Shown piece after piece: positions 11,720 to 23,001 of a DNA stretch of 64,000 nt. The notes below the pieces were generated by a model that saw nothing but the letters and a program-made list of their open reading frames with translations, made no database searches and was not told the origin of the DNA. How positions within the stretch are numbered: position 1 is the first letter of the stretch; every line of letters begins with the position of its first letter. Source of the DNA: Rosa chinensis (taxonomy: Eukaryota > Streptophyta > Magnoliopsida > Rosales > Rosaceae); assembly GCF_002994745.2 (NCBI RefSeq), contig NC_037090.1:32718501-32782500 (forward strand). The letters run 5' to 3'. The position numbers and the translations under genes were made by a program.

Positions 11720-12990
11720 TAAACTACATACTTATGAGTCTTCAGCAACCTCGACCATTACTGGCCCCCATAAGCTATAATGACAGACATACTAGAACTC
11801 TAACTGATCGTAACTACTTGCCCGGCCAAAGGCGTGATTCCCGATTTCTTGCCTTGGTCACCATCTGTGACATATGATTTTCAGACCCCGTCTGGTCTTC
11901 CAATCAAACGTTAAGTAAGTCGCACCTGACCTAAAAACATTACAATAATCTACTAAAAGATTTTCCCTTCCCTGATCACCATTTGTGACTCTTGGTACAA
12001 AGACCATTAATACATTTAATATAAGTCACACAATGTAACATCAAACTCAACACTTTTCAAACAATAGAAGACATCTTTTTCCACAATATTGTTTCCCGCA
12101 AAGTCACCTTCAACAATCATGCATATTGTTCGTCACACATCACTCACAAGAATATATATATTTCACGTAAATATATATATATATATATATATGTAGTCAT
12201 CCACTCAGGAATGCCTACTAATACCAACTATAGTTTGCAGTTAAATAAATAACGTCCAAAACAATAAAGGTAACTCCGTTCGTAAATGAACATTGTGAGA
12301 TTACTCACTTCTGAATCCTGTTGCGTCTTCTATACAGAACAAAGCAGCACAACCACAAAATATCCGTCCAAGAGTACTTCGTCAAGTACCCAATCACATA
12401 CGGTCTCAATTTAGTATGAATCATAAGCGATTTAAGTCCGAAACCCCCGTTTTGAACTAAAATCCTCAAAAGTGACCCAAATTGAGGCGAAACCTCATCC
12501 GATACCACCCAAAGTCTTCGGAATACTTCAACGATCGATATGACAAAATCACAAGTTGATCGAACGCTTGAACCCTCACGATCAAATAATCGAACGGTTC
12601 GAAACCGTAAAAATCATAACATACGATCTCCAAAAATTACGTATTATATATCAAAACGTTCATATCGACGAGTAGATGATATATAAAACTAGAAACTGTC
12701 CCTTACATGGCTGGAATGCCGCCACAGGCGATGGCGCGGCCTCTGGGTCAAACTCGACAACCGAAAAATCAAGGCCATCAAACATGTTCATCATGAAGAG
12801 TTGAGAAACTTTCATATCTGGAGCTAAGTCTGGATCGATTCAGATCATCCTAGATCAAGCTTGCAAGATTGATCAATCTCTGTCGTTCGATCAAGCTCCA
12901 GATTCGTTGTGCACCGCTGATCTTCAAACCTTGATCTTTCACTCCACACATAAAATTGTCCTTCAAGGCGGGTATGGGCATGATCTAGAG
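11720..12990 (-). mobile_element. Diverged partial copy of the long LTR found at 40,998-44,075
   Basis: The reverse complement shares landmarks, in the same order, with the 3.1-kb solo LTR: AGATCAAGGTTTGAAG (near 12,935), TTAGCTCCAGATATGAA (near 12,815), the block around GTGAGTAATCTCAC with TTCATTTACGAACGGA (12,280-12,310), and GGCATTCCTGAGTGGATGACT with its AT-rich tract (12,165-12,215). It is much more diverged, lacks both LTR ends, and has no target duplication. The alternating AT tract at 12,166-12,192 is a microsatellite inside it. Confidence 0.65.
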
Positions 12991-13138
12991 GAGGAGGAGA
13001 TTCAAGAACCAGGAAGAATCGGCCGAGGAGTCACCAGAAAACGGAAAATCCGACCGAGTTAAAAATGGAGTTATACTAAGAGCTTGGAAATAATTTTTTT
13101 TTTAAATGGAACAATTATGCCTTCGTTTCCTTCAGCGC

Positions 13139-13163
13139 AAAAAAAAAAAAAAAAAAAAAAAAA
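13139..13163. repeat. Poly-A homopolymer
   Basis: Uninterrupted run of about 25 A residues upstream of the NIP30-type gene. It could be a remnant of a retroposed tail, but no flanking duplication is evident. Confidence 0.8.
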
Positions 13164-13352
13164 GTGTTATTTTATCGTTATTTTTTAATTTTATAAGAAA
13201 TACAGAAAAAAGAATATTGCTACTATAGCTCTGGAGAAAAGAAAAACTAGGCGGTTAAGAATAGAAAAGGGTTATGGCCGTGGAAGCAGAAGACAGAAGA
13301 ATCTGAGAGCAAACTGCAGTAGAACCGTCACTTGTTATCAGGGTTGGCAGAA

Positions 13353-15423
13353 ATGGCTGAAGATTTCACACGCCCGCGGCTCATGAATTTCGTTTCTGAG
13401 GAACAGGTACTTGCTGTTGTTAATCTCTTTCAGAAAAAAAAAAAGTAGAAACCCTAAAAATTCACATCAATCAATAACTAGTTTCTCGGAATTGGGTGCA
13501 TTTTGGTGTTGTTTCGCAGTTAGATGAAGCCAAGAAAACCCGGGGTGAACGAGTCGAGGATGGCACTGCCTACCGGGACAGACCCCTTTTCGAGGTTCGC
13601 TTTCTTCTTCATTCTCTGATTTTGAGATTGAAACCCCTTTTCATCTATATATATTACCACGATTGAATTTTTCTTGACATTCAATGGCAGATTCTGAAAG
13701 AAAACAAGGACAAGAAGGATGCGGAGTTCAATGAACGTTTCAAGCACAGTGAGTGTTCAAAGCTCTAACATTGCTTTGCTTTCAACATTTATTCGAAAAC
13801 GAAATAGACCTGTGATTTAGCTTTCCTTGGATTTTCGTCGCTGTTGCTTAGTGCTCAAACTTCATTTGCTCTTTACAGGACCGCCGAAAGCTTTGGATGA
13901 TGACGAGACGGAGTTTCTTGATCAATGGGAGACTGTAAGACACGACGCTTTGTTTTCTTATTTTTCATGTGTTTGAAAACATTGATAACAACTGGTTGTT
14001 GAGGCAGTAAGACGGTCGAGTTTGGTGTACAGCAAAGATGGTGCATGTTTTAACATTTGTTATTTCTGTACTAAAAAATGTTTTGCAGTCAAAGAAGGAA
14101 TATGAACGACAGGTTGCAGATGAGGAGGCCCAACAACTTTTGAGTTTTCAGGTATGTTTCCAGCCATTTTGGAATTGTTAGATTACTTTCCAATAATAGT
14201 ATTTGTAATTCTGATTCAGCATAGCTTTGCATGATGCATCATTGTGAGTTGCTATTATGAAGTCGCATTTCATATTGTTCTACCTAGTGATTTCTACTTT
14301 GCTTACCTCTGAAAATATAGGGCTAAGTAGTGCCTTTTCATTTTTGAATAAAGTAATAACCCATTCTCAGGATCTTTTGTAAGTCAAGTAGGCGAACCTA
14401 TAGGTCCGTAGTAGGAAGGACAGGAAAAGGATAGAATAAAATATCAGGATATCTTTCGTAAGTCAAGTACCCGAACTTATAGGTCCTTAGTAGGAAGGAC
14501 AGAAGAAGGATCAAATAAAGTATCTGGATAAGATAGATTAGTGCAAATGCTTCAAAGTTCTGAAAGAAAAGGTCCCATTTCTCTTTATTTTAGTAGACCG
14601 GTTTGACTGCGAAGCAGTGGGGTATGAGAGCTTAATCAAAAGAGGTCTCAACCTAACTTAATCTGCTGATGGAACCCCTCCATTCTTGGTGGTATAGTCT
14701 CATGAAACCCTGGAATTTTTCTCTGTAGGCTATCTGCCCTTGTAAGCATGCTCCAAAGGTTATTCCAACTTGAATTAGTCATTCATGCGCATATTCTGAA
14801 CTGAGAATACGTGACTTCCTATGAAGTGCTTCATTTCCTCTTGTATATGTCATTTTGCTTGAGCCTGCTGCATAATGATTATTAATATTATTTCCATATA
14901 GTAAATTTTCTGAGATAAATTCTTCTTTTGAAACAGAATAGTTCTTAACTAGTTGTCCTTGTTATCAGGCAGCGGTGGCAGCAAAATCTAGCATTGTACA
15001 AGAGTTGACGGAAATACCTTCTGTTCCGGTAGTCAAGGTTGGTATCTCATGTGTGTTAGTATGAGCATGTGTGAGAGAGATGCCAATATCCACTAATATT
15101 TGGTTCTAGTGGATGGAAGCATTACTTTGAAATTGTGGATAAAATCGATAATCTGCTTACAGGAGCAGCAGAAACCAGCCGGGAAGAGGAATCCACCTAC
15201 TTTTCCATTAGGTATGATTGTTAAAGTGAAGCCACAGGCGAAGAAAGCTAAAATTGATCAAGGGGGCATTGAAGAAGCTACAAGCACAGCAAAAACCCCT
15301 TATGTTGATACAGATAAAACTTTAGAGGTAACCAAGACACCTGAGGCTGATACTGATAAGTCCAGTGTTGTTTCTAAGACTGGTCTTGTTTCATACAGTG
15401 ATGATAGTGAAGATGACTTGTAG
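13353..15423 (+). CDS. FAM192A/NIP30-type nuclear protein (PSME3-interacting protein homologue), 7 exons
   Basis: Exons at 13,353-13,406, 13,520-13,594, 13,691-13,748, 13,879-13,934, 14,089-14,151, 14,969-15,037 and 15,163-15,423 join in phase with GT..AG introns to 211 residues. The first ATG (MAEDFTRPRL) is the only in-frame start. Residues about 10-85 match the NIP30 N-terminal domain pattern: RPLFEILKENKDKKDAEF, then RFKHRPPKALDDDETEFLDQW, then a charged helix (KKEYERQVADEEAQQL). The C-terminal half is lysine-rich (VKPQAKKAKID) and ends in an acidic serine tail, SYSDDSEDDL. The animal homologue is a nuclear protein that binds the PA28-gamma proteasome activator; the plant role is not established. 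The 3' end (last two exons and flank) is duplicated at 53,967-56,149. Confidence 0.9.
14368..14524. repeat. Two-copy ~80-bp tandem repeat in intron 5 of the NIP30 gene
   Basis: Two adjacent units begin CAGGATCTTTTGTAAGTCAAG and CAGGATATCTTTCGTAAGTC and share TATAGGTCC and AGTAGGAAGGACAG blocks. The segmental duplication at 53,967 starts immediately after the second unit. Confidence 0.8.
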
Positions 15424-16659
15424 CTTCAATCTTATCTTTAAGGAGGAGTTAATATCAAATGACTAATGTGATCTTTTTTTATTGATTTTTGATTCCAGTA
15501 GACTAAATAATAAAAGTAGGATTCTGGATATCATTTCATGTTAAATATGCATGTTGAGATAGAAGAAAGAACATACAAAGAAGCATAGGATAGGACATGA
15601 TCTGTGACATGGCTTATAAAAAACTCAACAGAGAGAGCTTTTATTTCATCATAGATTGCACGAATCAGTGTAAAATGCATCACCGGTGTTTTTTTATCGG
15701 GTAGATAGCTAGGCCTTGTGGGAGTCTAGTTAGGCCTGTTGCTGGAAGATTACAATTTTTCACTTTTGGAGAGAAGTCTCTTTCGAGCTAAGGTTATATT
15801 ACCTTGGGCCAAAGAAAATTGCTACTTGAGGAAAAATCTACTTACGTTTTACTTAAACATTAAACTGATGCCACAATCCAAGTCCAAAAAGTCAAAAGCT
15901 AACTGAACTGTCGACCACTCAACAGTTTTTTATGATGAAAATGCTTGTTCAGTTAAAATGTGAGGATTAAAAAGCTTAGGAACTGTCATTGAGTATGCCA
16001 GTTAGAATTGTATCCAATAAAAGAAGTCTTCTGAAGTTGAAATTGTTATAGTATCAGATTTGATCGACCATTTCCTTAGGCGTATTGAATGGATTTGTTT
16101 GTTTTTAAGAAGAAACTAAATGGATTAGTTATTTATCCTCTGATAAAGACGTGACAGAAAAATTTGATTATGTCGCCTTTACTTTTTATTTGTTGCTGAA
16201 AATGCAGAAAAATAGTTCAGTTATTGATGAGTGTTGTGTAATGTAGGTTTTATTCTTATATTTTCTTTTCTTCTAATTATGAAGCTGTAACATCTGATTT
16301 ATCCTTTTGATTTCTTCAAAGAATTACTTTTAACCCTCTTCTATGCAAGAAAGTACTAGTTGCTAAGTTCAGTGAGTTATATTAGCAAAGTCTTCATAGA
16401 TACTTGCATTTTTCTGGTTAAAAATCAAGTTGGTGTTTCTTATTTTTTCGTGGATATGTATGGAGGGTCCTTTTTAAGAATATGTCTTGGAGCTTGAATT
16501 CTATGATTAAAAGTTGAAACATTAGCATACAATCCCCAATATCAATTTTTGAGAGGATTCTTCCTACAAGAATGATTTAAATGATGAGCACGAATGCAAT
16601 CACAGGAGTTTGCTTTGGGATAGGCAGATTTCAGATTACTTTCTAATAAGCAATGATAG
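14529..16659 (+). repeat. Segmental duplication, copy A (NIP30 exons 6-7 and 3' flank)
   Basis: Near-identical, in the same orientation, to 53,967-56,149. Matching landmarks run from TAAGATAGATTAGTGCAAATG (14,529 / 53,967) to AAGCAATGATAG (16,648-16,659 / 56,138-56,149). Copy A is about 50 bp shorter because it lacks a block around 15,712 that copy B retains at about 55,148-55,200. After 16,659 copy A continues with CATTCTTGAGG, while copy B is interrupted by a gypsy LTR, so copy A shows the empty site. Confidence 0.92.
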
Positions 16660-17879
16660 CATTCTTGAGGCTTTGACTATGTTATAGCCATGTAGTGTAA
16701 AAATGAGTGTATAGGTCTTCTGTAGATTGGTTATGGATAAGTCTTTAGGGTTTAGATCAAACCTTCGAGTTAGCAGTATTTTGTGGTTAGTGTTCCTCGT
16801 ATGTAGGTATTACCTAGGGTTGTGTGAAACCTCTATTTTAAAGAATTGGAAAAAAGTCAACAGCTGGCTGATTCTACTTTGTTACTGAATGTTAGGGTTG
16901 GTCATTGGTGAGGGTAAGCTTTAGAGGAGCGTGAGTGATTTTACAATGTAAAGAGTGTTTTGGCACTATTGGCAATTATCATGGGGCATGTTTTTTTATT
17001 AAATGAAAGCTTGTAATTAACAGAGCATTAAAATGGAATGGAAATGGTCATAAGTGTTCTGTATGCTCATGGCTCGGGAGAGATATGCTATACTCATGAC
17101 AATTGGAATATTGAGCTTAAGTTACTTGAAGCGAGTATTCATCAAGGGCTGTGACTGTGGATTGTTCTTAGCTTCTGGTCTTAGTACATGGTTTTTCACA
17201 ATAGATGATATGCTGATTCTGCTAATATATTTGACGGAGCTCTGGGTGGTGTCTGTATATTCCAAGACTATAATATGTCATTTGTTGCTGCATTTTTGTC
17301 TCAATAGTTTTTGAAATTGGTGGGTGTTTATGTGGATTTCAGGTTGTAGGTAGTGTGTTCATGTTTTGTTTCCATCTAATTATACGACTCAACTTATATT
17401 GTTCTGCTCTGTTCCAATGAGTATGCAGTCAGTCTATTTTACTTGACATTAGAAATAAATGAGTTAGTGTCCGCTGTCCATATAGGTTCCTTTTTATCAC
17501 TCATTCTGGTTGGTTTGAGACAAACTTGTAGTAAGATTTTGCTAATCTCAGTAGTTTCAGTTATGATGGTTTGTTTGAATTTAGTTGGATGGGTTTACAG
17601 GAGAGGTTTAAGTTCGATGGCCTGGGAAATAAGTAAATATAAATTGAGTTTGTTATGAACATGATTTGGATTATGTGTTGGACCCTGGGGTGTTTTAGGG
17701 GCATACATATATGTGCACTATTGTAATCCTACAAGTAATAGGTTGGATATATTAGCAGTTAGGTTGTTCTAAATCTCAAGACCTGCACTATTGTAATCCT
17801 ACCGGATACTGATTTCAGTGGCGGAGTTTTACAAGTTTTCATTTTACCTCTGTAACTTTGGAAACATTTTGATTACATT
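16660..17879. other. 3' flank of the NIP30 gene, no separate gene seen
   Basis: T-rich intergenic sequence. Short open frames at 17,054-17,314 and 17,443-17,658 have no domain, no splice logic and the composition of the surrounding DNA, so I do not call them genes. Confidence 0.4.
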
Positions 17880-18094
17880 TTTTGTTTTGTTTTCGATTAC
17901 AAAAAAGAAAGATCACAAGAAGCACTTCTTAAACACCCAATACCTAAGAAGTCAAATTAAGAGCATGAGCAGCTGAAAGACAAGTATCCATCCAGCTCGA
18001 GACATTGCTTGAGTGACGAGTGTTGGTAATGCCATCAGTAACAAAATTGGCCCCTCTCCAAATGTGCTTGAAGTTGATCGAATGAAAATACTTA
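17880..18094 (-). mobile_element. LINE remnant, RNase H C-terminus
   Basis: On the minus strand the text FKHIWRGANFVTDGITN, then RHSSNVSSWMDTCLSAAHAL, can be read from about 18,080 to 17,950. This is the C-terminal RNase H end of plant L1-type LINEs, comparable to the piece at 9,590-9,745. The poly-T-containing side near 17,880-17,905 is consistent with a 3' tail. It is truncated by, or abuts, the MITE that starts at 18,095. Confidence 0.65.
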
Positions 18095-19331
18095 GAGCAT
18101 CTCCAACAACTTCTCTATAATTTCTCTATTATAGGAAAGCAAAAATTAAAAGCTCTAAAAAGATATCTGCTTTAACTCCAACAGATTCTTTATTTTAGAG
18201 ATTTAATAATTATTTCCTAAATCATTCTCTAAAATTTGACAGATTGCTGTAAATATAGAGAATTTTGTTCTCTCATCACTATCTCTATTTTATAGATAAT
18301 TATAGAGAATCTGTTGGAGCAAAACAGCCAAATTTTTTCCTAAAATGGAGAAAAATTAAGATATAGGAAAGCTGTTGAAGTTTTTTTTTTTGAGAAATAG
18401 ATAATTTCATTACTTATCCATGGCCAGAAGGCACGTACATCATAGTTTGTCTCATACCAACAGAATTCGAATGGCACAAGCCGCCAAACATATGACAGGT
18501 GACCCTCATTGTAAAACAGATGCGCACACTTATTAAGTGCCTAGCTAAATGCTCAAAACCCAAACTATCCAAGTTCTTGCTATAGCAACCCTACTCGCCT
18601 AGAGACCTCAATTGGTGTACGACTAGAGAAGCTAACTTACATAGCACCAGACTCTAAAACAAATGCTAGGCAACTAGAGAAATATACTAGAATAGGCAAA
18701 AGCCCCTAGGTCCACTAGAAAAGCAAGACAAGAAAAGAAGGTCCAGCCTACATGACCACATGACTTAGCCCAAGGACAAAGCCCAAACACCAAACCCATC
18801 CACCATGACCAGCCCAAAACCCTGACGACGAGCCAAGCACCAGCACCACGAGCCAAAACGCCGTCGAAGCCGCCCCTGATATCCACCGAAGTCACCGTCT
18901 CCGCAGCACACCGGAAGACCGCTCCATCCGCACACCTCGACCAGCCGAACCAGACGCATCCCGTCGCCATAACCAGTCCACACAGCCATCCCCTGCAGGT
19001 GAGCCTATCCTCATCCAAATCAAGATCACACCAGATTGCATCCCTCAAGCTTCCTGCCATCGCCAAAAGCTTCAGATCCCCTCACCAGCCCGGTAACCAA
19101 ATCGAAACGATCTGATGACCAATCCGGATTCAGGGCTCGATCACTCCTCCAGAGACAGTCTAGAAGAAAAAACTAGTCCCGTCCGACCACACAGCACATA
19201 CCTGCAAGCCAGAGGCTCGCTCGGCATGGCGGCGCAGTCGGACGAGCTACAAGGCTGAGGAAGAGGGTAGCTTGCGAAGGCGCTCTAGAGTTTGCGGCTA
19301 GGGTTTTTTAGGAAAGCTGTTGAAGTTGCTC
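18095..19331. mobile_element. Tourist-like MITE interrupted by a LINE-like insertion
   Basis: The left end GAGCATCTCCAACAAC and the right end GTTGAAGTTGCTC are imperfect inverted repeats of the GAGCATCTCCAAC type found in PIF/Harbinger-related (Tourist) MITEs. The flanking trinucleotides are TTA (18,092-18,094) and TAA (19,332-19,334), which fits the TWA target preference but not an exact duplication. Without the nested insertion the MITE is about 290 bp, with AT-rich TCTCTAT / AAAGCAGATAT-like inverted interior. Confidence 0.7.
18383..19308 (-). mobile_element. Internally deleted LINE-like retroposon with 19-bp target duplication
   Basis: The insertion is bracketed by exact copies of TAGGAAAGCTGTTGAAGTT (18,364-18,382 and 19,309-19,327). 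The poly-A tail is on the minus strand (T run just after 18,383). The minus-strand 5' end begins AAAACCCTAGCCGCAAAC, like many plant L1 5' leaders, and the 3' end reads GTAATGAAATTATCTATTTC before the tail. Between them there is no endonuclease or reverse transcriptase, only a 130-codon GC-rich frame (19,066-18,674) without a recognisable domain. It looks like a short non-autonomous derivative that kept both LINE ends. Confidence 0.75.
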
Positions 19332-19606
19332 TAATAACAGTTTGATCTACCAAGGAGAGTGTAGATATTTCCATTGATCCTATCAATCAAGAGTTTATTT
19401 GTTTTGGTCAATCAAGAGTTGGTTTGGGAAGAAAAGGCTTAGGATTTTCTAGAAATTAAAGAGCCATCTTTGGAAACAATCATTTTTCTTGCTTAATGTG
19501 CCTGTTTTGATATATATGATTCAGTGTACGGTATTTATTGCTTAAATGTTCCAAGGAGGCGTCTTGCCAACCCCACCTCGCTCCTTCCATCATCATGGCT
19601 GCCATA

Positions 19607-21223
19607 GGCTATGTTTGGGGGGGCTTTTTAGCTCCCCTGCTTATAAGCACAAGAGGACTATGCGTTTGGTTAGCTGACTTATGCTCAGCTTATTCGAAAA
19701 GCCACTGCAGCTTCTCGCGAAAAGCAGAAGCTGCCTGACCCCAGCTTTCAGAAGCCAGAAGCCAGCAGCTACTGTAGCGGTACTTACTGTAGCTAAATGA
19801 ATGTTTCAAAATGACAGATTCTATCCTCCCTTGGGAGAGGCAATTACGGATTGCCATCAAGCTTCGAGATGAGATCAGAGGCCGCACGGCATTTTCACCT
19901 CTATCCCATCTCCACTCTCCCTCTGACGCCGTCGGGGTCTCATCACAGACGTCGTCGGGCTCTCATCACAGAGCAATCGAGCCAAACACCATCACATCAT
20001 GACCTGAACCCACATCCTCCCCCAATTTGAGATCAAAAGCCAGCCAATTTCAGTTCCAAGAACTCACTGCCGAGACTGGAATGGTGACGAACGGATGATC
20101 TTCACGCCAACAACTCAACCAGCTTCTTGGTTGTTGGCCTGTAGGTGCAGCCGAGCAAGAAACAAAGCCCAAAAAGGCCGAGGAAGTCGCCGGCGTCGGT
20201 GACGGCATCGAAGCCGAGAGGAACCCAGAAACAAAATTGTCAAAACTCGATCAAATTCAAAATCTAATTGTACAGGCTTGCAGAGTATGACGAGGAGATG
20301 AGATTTCATACCAAATGTAGCCCAGAAGGTGGCCGGAGTCGCCGGAACTCACAGAAATCGCCGAAGAAGTCTCGGAGCTTCCAGTCGTCGATTCTCCGTT
20401 CACCGTTGATGCATGTACGATCCGAGACAGCAGGGACGTAGGCGACGGCGATACGAGGCTATTTCCGGTGGTTCGCCGAGGAGAGGTGGCTGGAGTAGCG
20501 ATTTTCGGTCGGGTCACGTGATCGGGTCGCGGGTTGCAGTTCGGGTCAGAGAACTCTGGTTCTCTCTCGCGTCTCCTGATCGTTCTAACGTGGTCCAGCA
20601 ATTATATAGGCCTCTTCTACTTAATATCTGACGGCTGTGATGAATCTGTGGAATTATGGATGGCTAGGATTGCACCATAGTAATTTCTTTTCCTCTAAAT
20701 GATTTTCTAAAATCCCACAACTTCAAAAATTTGCTATTATAGCTGAAGAATACGTAGGCGCATAATAACATGAACATTTGAATATGTTATGATATTTTTT
20801 GTGGTTACTTGATGCGAACCAGAAACCAATTGTTATTAGTGTTACTAATATATTTGTATAAATTATTTTTAAAATTGTCCAATATTAATCATATAGATGT
20901 TTGCATGATTTATCAAAATTGAAAGTTAACAATAATTAATGAGGACATAATAAAGATTAAAAATAATAACAAGAGCATTTGAACAACATTGTTTTGTATA
21001 CAATTAAGGCAAAATAATCTCTCATGTCTAATTTGGTCATTCCACAAACAAAAAGCACAAGCCAGTTTTATTTACCAAACACTTTGCCATTGCTTCTACC
21101 ACTGACAGCTCTTATAAAAAGCCAGTTTACCAAACACTCAGCAGCTTTGCTTTTCAGCCACTTATTCTCAGAAATAAGCAGAAGCCAACTTTTCTGAAAA
21201 GCCCAGCCCTACCAAACATAGCC
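19607..21223. mobile_element. 1.6-kb terminal-inverted-repeat element, possible host-sequence carrier
   Basis: A perfect 12-bp terminal inverted repeat (GGCTATGTTTGG ... CCAAACATAGCC) is flanked by the trinucleotide ATA on both sides (19,604-19,606 and 21,224-21,226). Subterminal regions share CAGCTT / AAGCAGAAGC motifs. The interior differs in composition from the ends. At 19,900-20,640 it is GC-rich, and on the minus strand it contains a promoter-like segment (CTATATAATT near 20,600) followed by an open frame (20,601-20,257) of serine-rich text ending in a possible splice region. That arrangement suggests a captured 5' end of a host gene, as in Pack-type elements, but the donor gene is not identified. 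Confidence 0.6.
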
Positions 21224-21356
21224 ATAGTCACCACCTTATTTCCACTTTTTCCATTGCAGTCACCACCACCACCACCATCATTGCCGGAAACATCAATTAT
21301 CACTATCACACTCACCACCTCGACTTCCATGACAGCACTACCACGTTACCAGCATG

Positions 21357-21641
21357 TTCTCCACCCTACCACAAAATCAATCTTTTTTTCTCATCACCAG
21401 CCACCACCATCGCTTATGTGTCCATTATATTTATCTGTAGCTCAGCCGAATGAACAAGTAAGTTCAAGGTAGTTAGAAATTCTGGAAGTAAAGGTAGTTA
21501 GAAATTCTCCACCCTACCACAAAATCAATCTTTTTTTCTCATCACCAGCCACCACCATCGCTTATGTGTCCATTATATTTCTCTGTAGCTCAGCCGAATG
21601 AACAAGTAAGTTCAAGGTAGTTAGAAATTCTGGAAGTAAAG
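21357..21641. repeat. 148-bp direct tandem duplication
   Basis: The block beginning TTCTCCACCCTACCAC and containing CATCACCAGCCACCACCATC and GAACAAGTAAGTTCAAGG occurs twice head-to-tail at an offset of 148 bp, with almost no differences, so it is recent. Confidence 0.9.
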
Positions 21642-23001
21642 TTTGATTCGACTCTTGGCGTTATCCAAAAAAGAGGAGAAATGGAATTTCAAAATGATAT
21701 TTCTTATCTGGACAAGCAATGAATAGATAAGGATTTTTCAAAATGAAAATGAAAGAAAAAGTCAATACGAAATCTCTACCAACACTTAATTAGAGAGAGC
21801 CGCCTCATCTATTTTCTATTGGGGACCACAAACTTAAAATTGAGAATCCATGATCAATCATCTATTTTCTATAGGGGCCCTTTCCAAGATTTGAATCTTG
21901 GAATTAAGGAAGTGACAACTGTTTAATTACTTGACGACCAAGGCACACGACTCACAAGAGTGTTGAAAATATATCATAGAGTCGTCATGCATGACGCTCT
22001 CTCAGATTTGCTAATACCTACTTTTAATTAGTTATTTATGCATGCAAAGATCACGGATTTTCTAGCAATGTATTATCCCCTTCAATCTTTATATTCTTCA
22101 ACTCTAATTCAAGTTGACGTAAACTAGCTAGCGTAGTACATCCAACACTGCTCCCATTCTCATGGCCAGTGCAATTTGGAGGTCTTAGTCTCTCATTTAT
22201 TAGTGAAAGATACTGAGTTTGATTCACAGACTAGTTATTACTAACTAATCACTTTGACTTTGTTCTCATGTAATTAAAATTTATTGCTATATGACTTGGA
22301 TTTGTCTACGGTACATCAACACTGATACATTGAATATACTAATTAATTCGATATAGAGATAGACTAATTCAAGATCAAGTCACGCTAATTTACTTATAGA
22401 GTTGGTCTACATTTATGTGAAACCTAATCTATTTAGATATATAAGGTTCATTAATGTGACGTAGAGTTTTTCATAACACATGATTGAAACTTGCTACTAG
22501 CTAGGCGGTCAAAGTTTGCTGCTTGTACTATTGACTTGTAGTAACTTAATTCTATTTTCCTGGCTCATGCACTTAGAGTTGTAGGGATGCAGGGAAGCAA
22601 ATGTGATTCAATTCACTGGTTAGTGCAAATGATGCATTGTTTTGGAGAGGTTTATTTTTATGTACTTGGAATACTTGGGAGAAATTTTTACACAAATGAA
22701 TGAAGTAAAATCCTCAATGAAAAAAGAAGATGAAGAAAAAGAGTCAGAATAGTTGAAATCTCCAACAACCAAAAGGTATATGCAATTTTACTATCTACTA
22801 TCTTATTCACTCCAAATATATTATACGTGAAGTAGAACCGTAAAAACAGAATTGATAAGTAAAAGCAACAGAGGAAAAAGAAAGAAAAAGAAAATCATTA
22901 CATATTTCTTTGCTATTTTGCCTATTTGGGTTTTCTTCGGTGAAAAAAGGTGGCAACTTTCTGACAAAACCTGAAGAACTACAAAAACAATTACAAGGAA
23001 C
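21642..23001. other. 3' flank of the ABCB gene, no gene seen
   Basis: AT-rich spacer containing the ABCB 3' untranslated region (minus strand, up to about 22,650, where an AATAAA-like signal can be read on that strand). No further coding signal. Confidence 0.4.

Noticed and set aside
12166..12192. Alternating AT tract as a regulatory site
   Set aside because: Simple microsatellite within a diverged LTR; no further evidence.
15100..15423. A longer exon-7 frame starting at 15,100
   Set aside because: The first 63 bp are intron sequence upstream of the TTACAG acceptor at 15,162; the same happens in the duplicate at 54,531.
18674..19066. 130-codon GC-rich minus-strand frame
   Set aside because: Inside the nested LINE-like retroposon; no recognisable domain, low-complexity Trp/Gly/Val-rich text, probably a composition effect.
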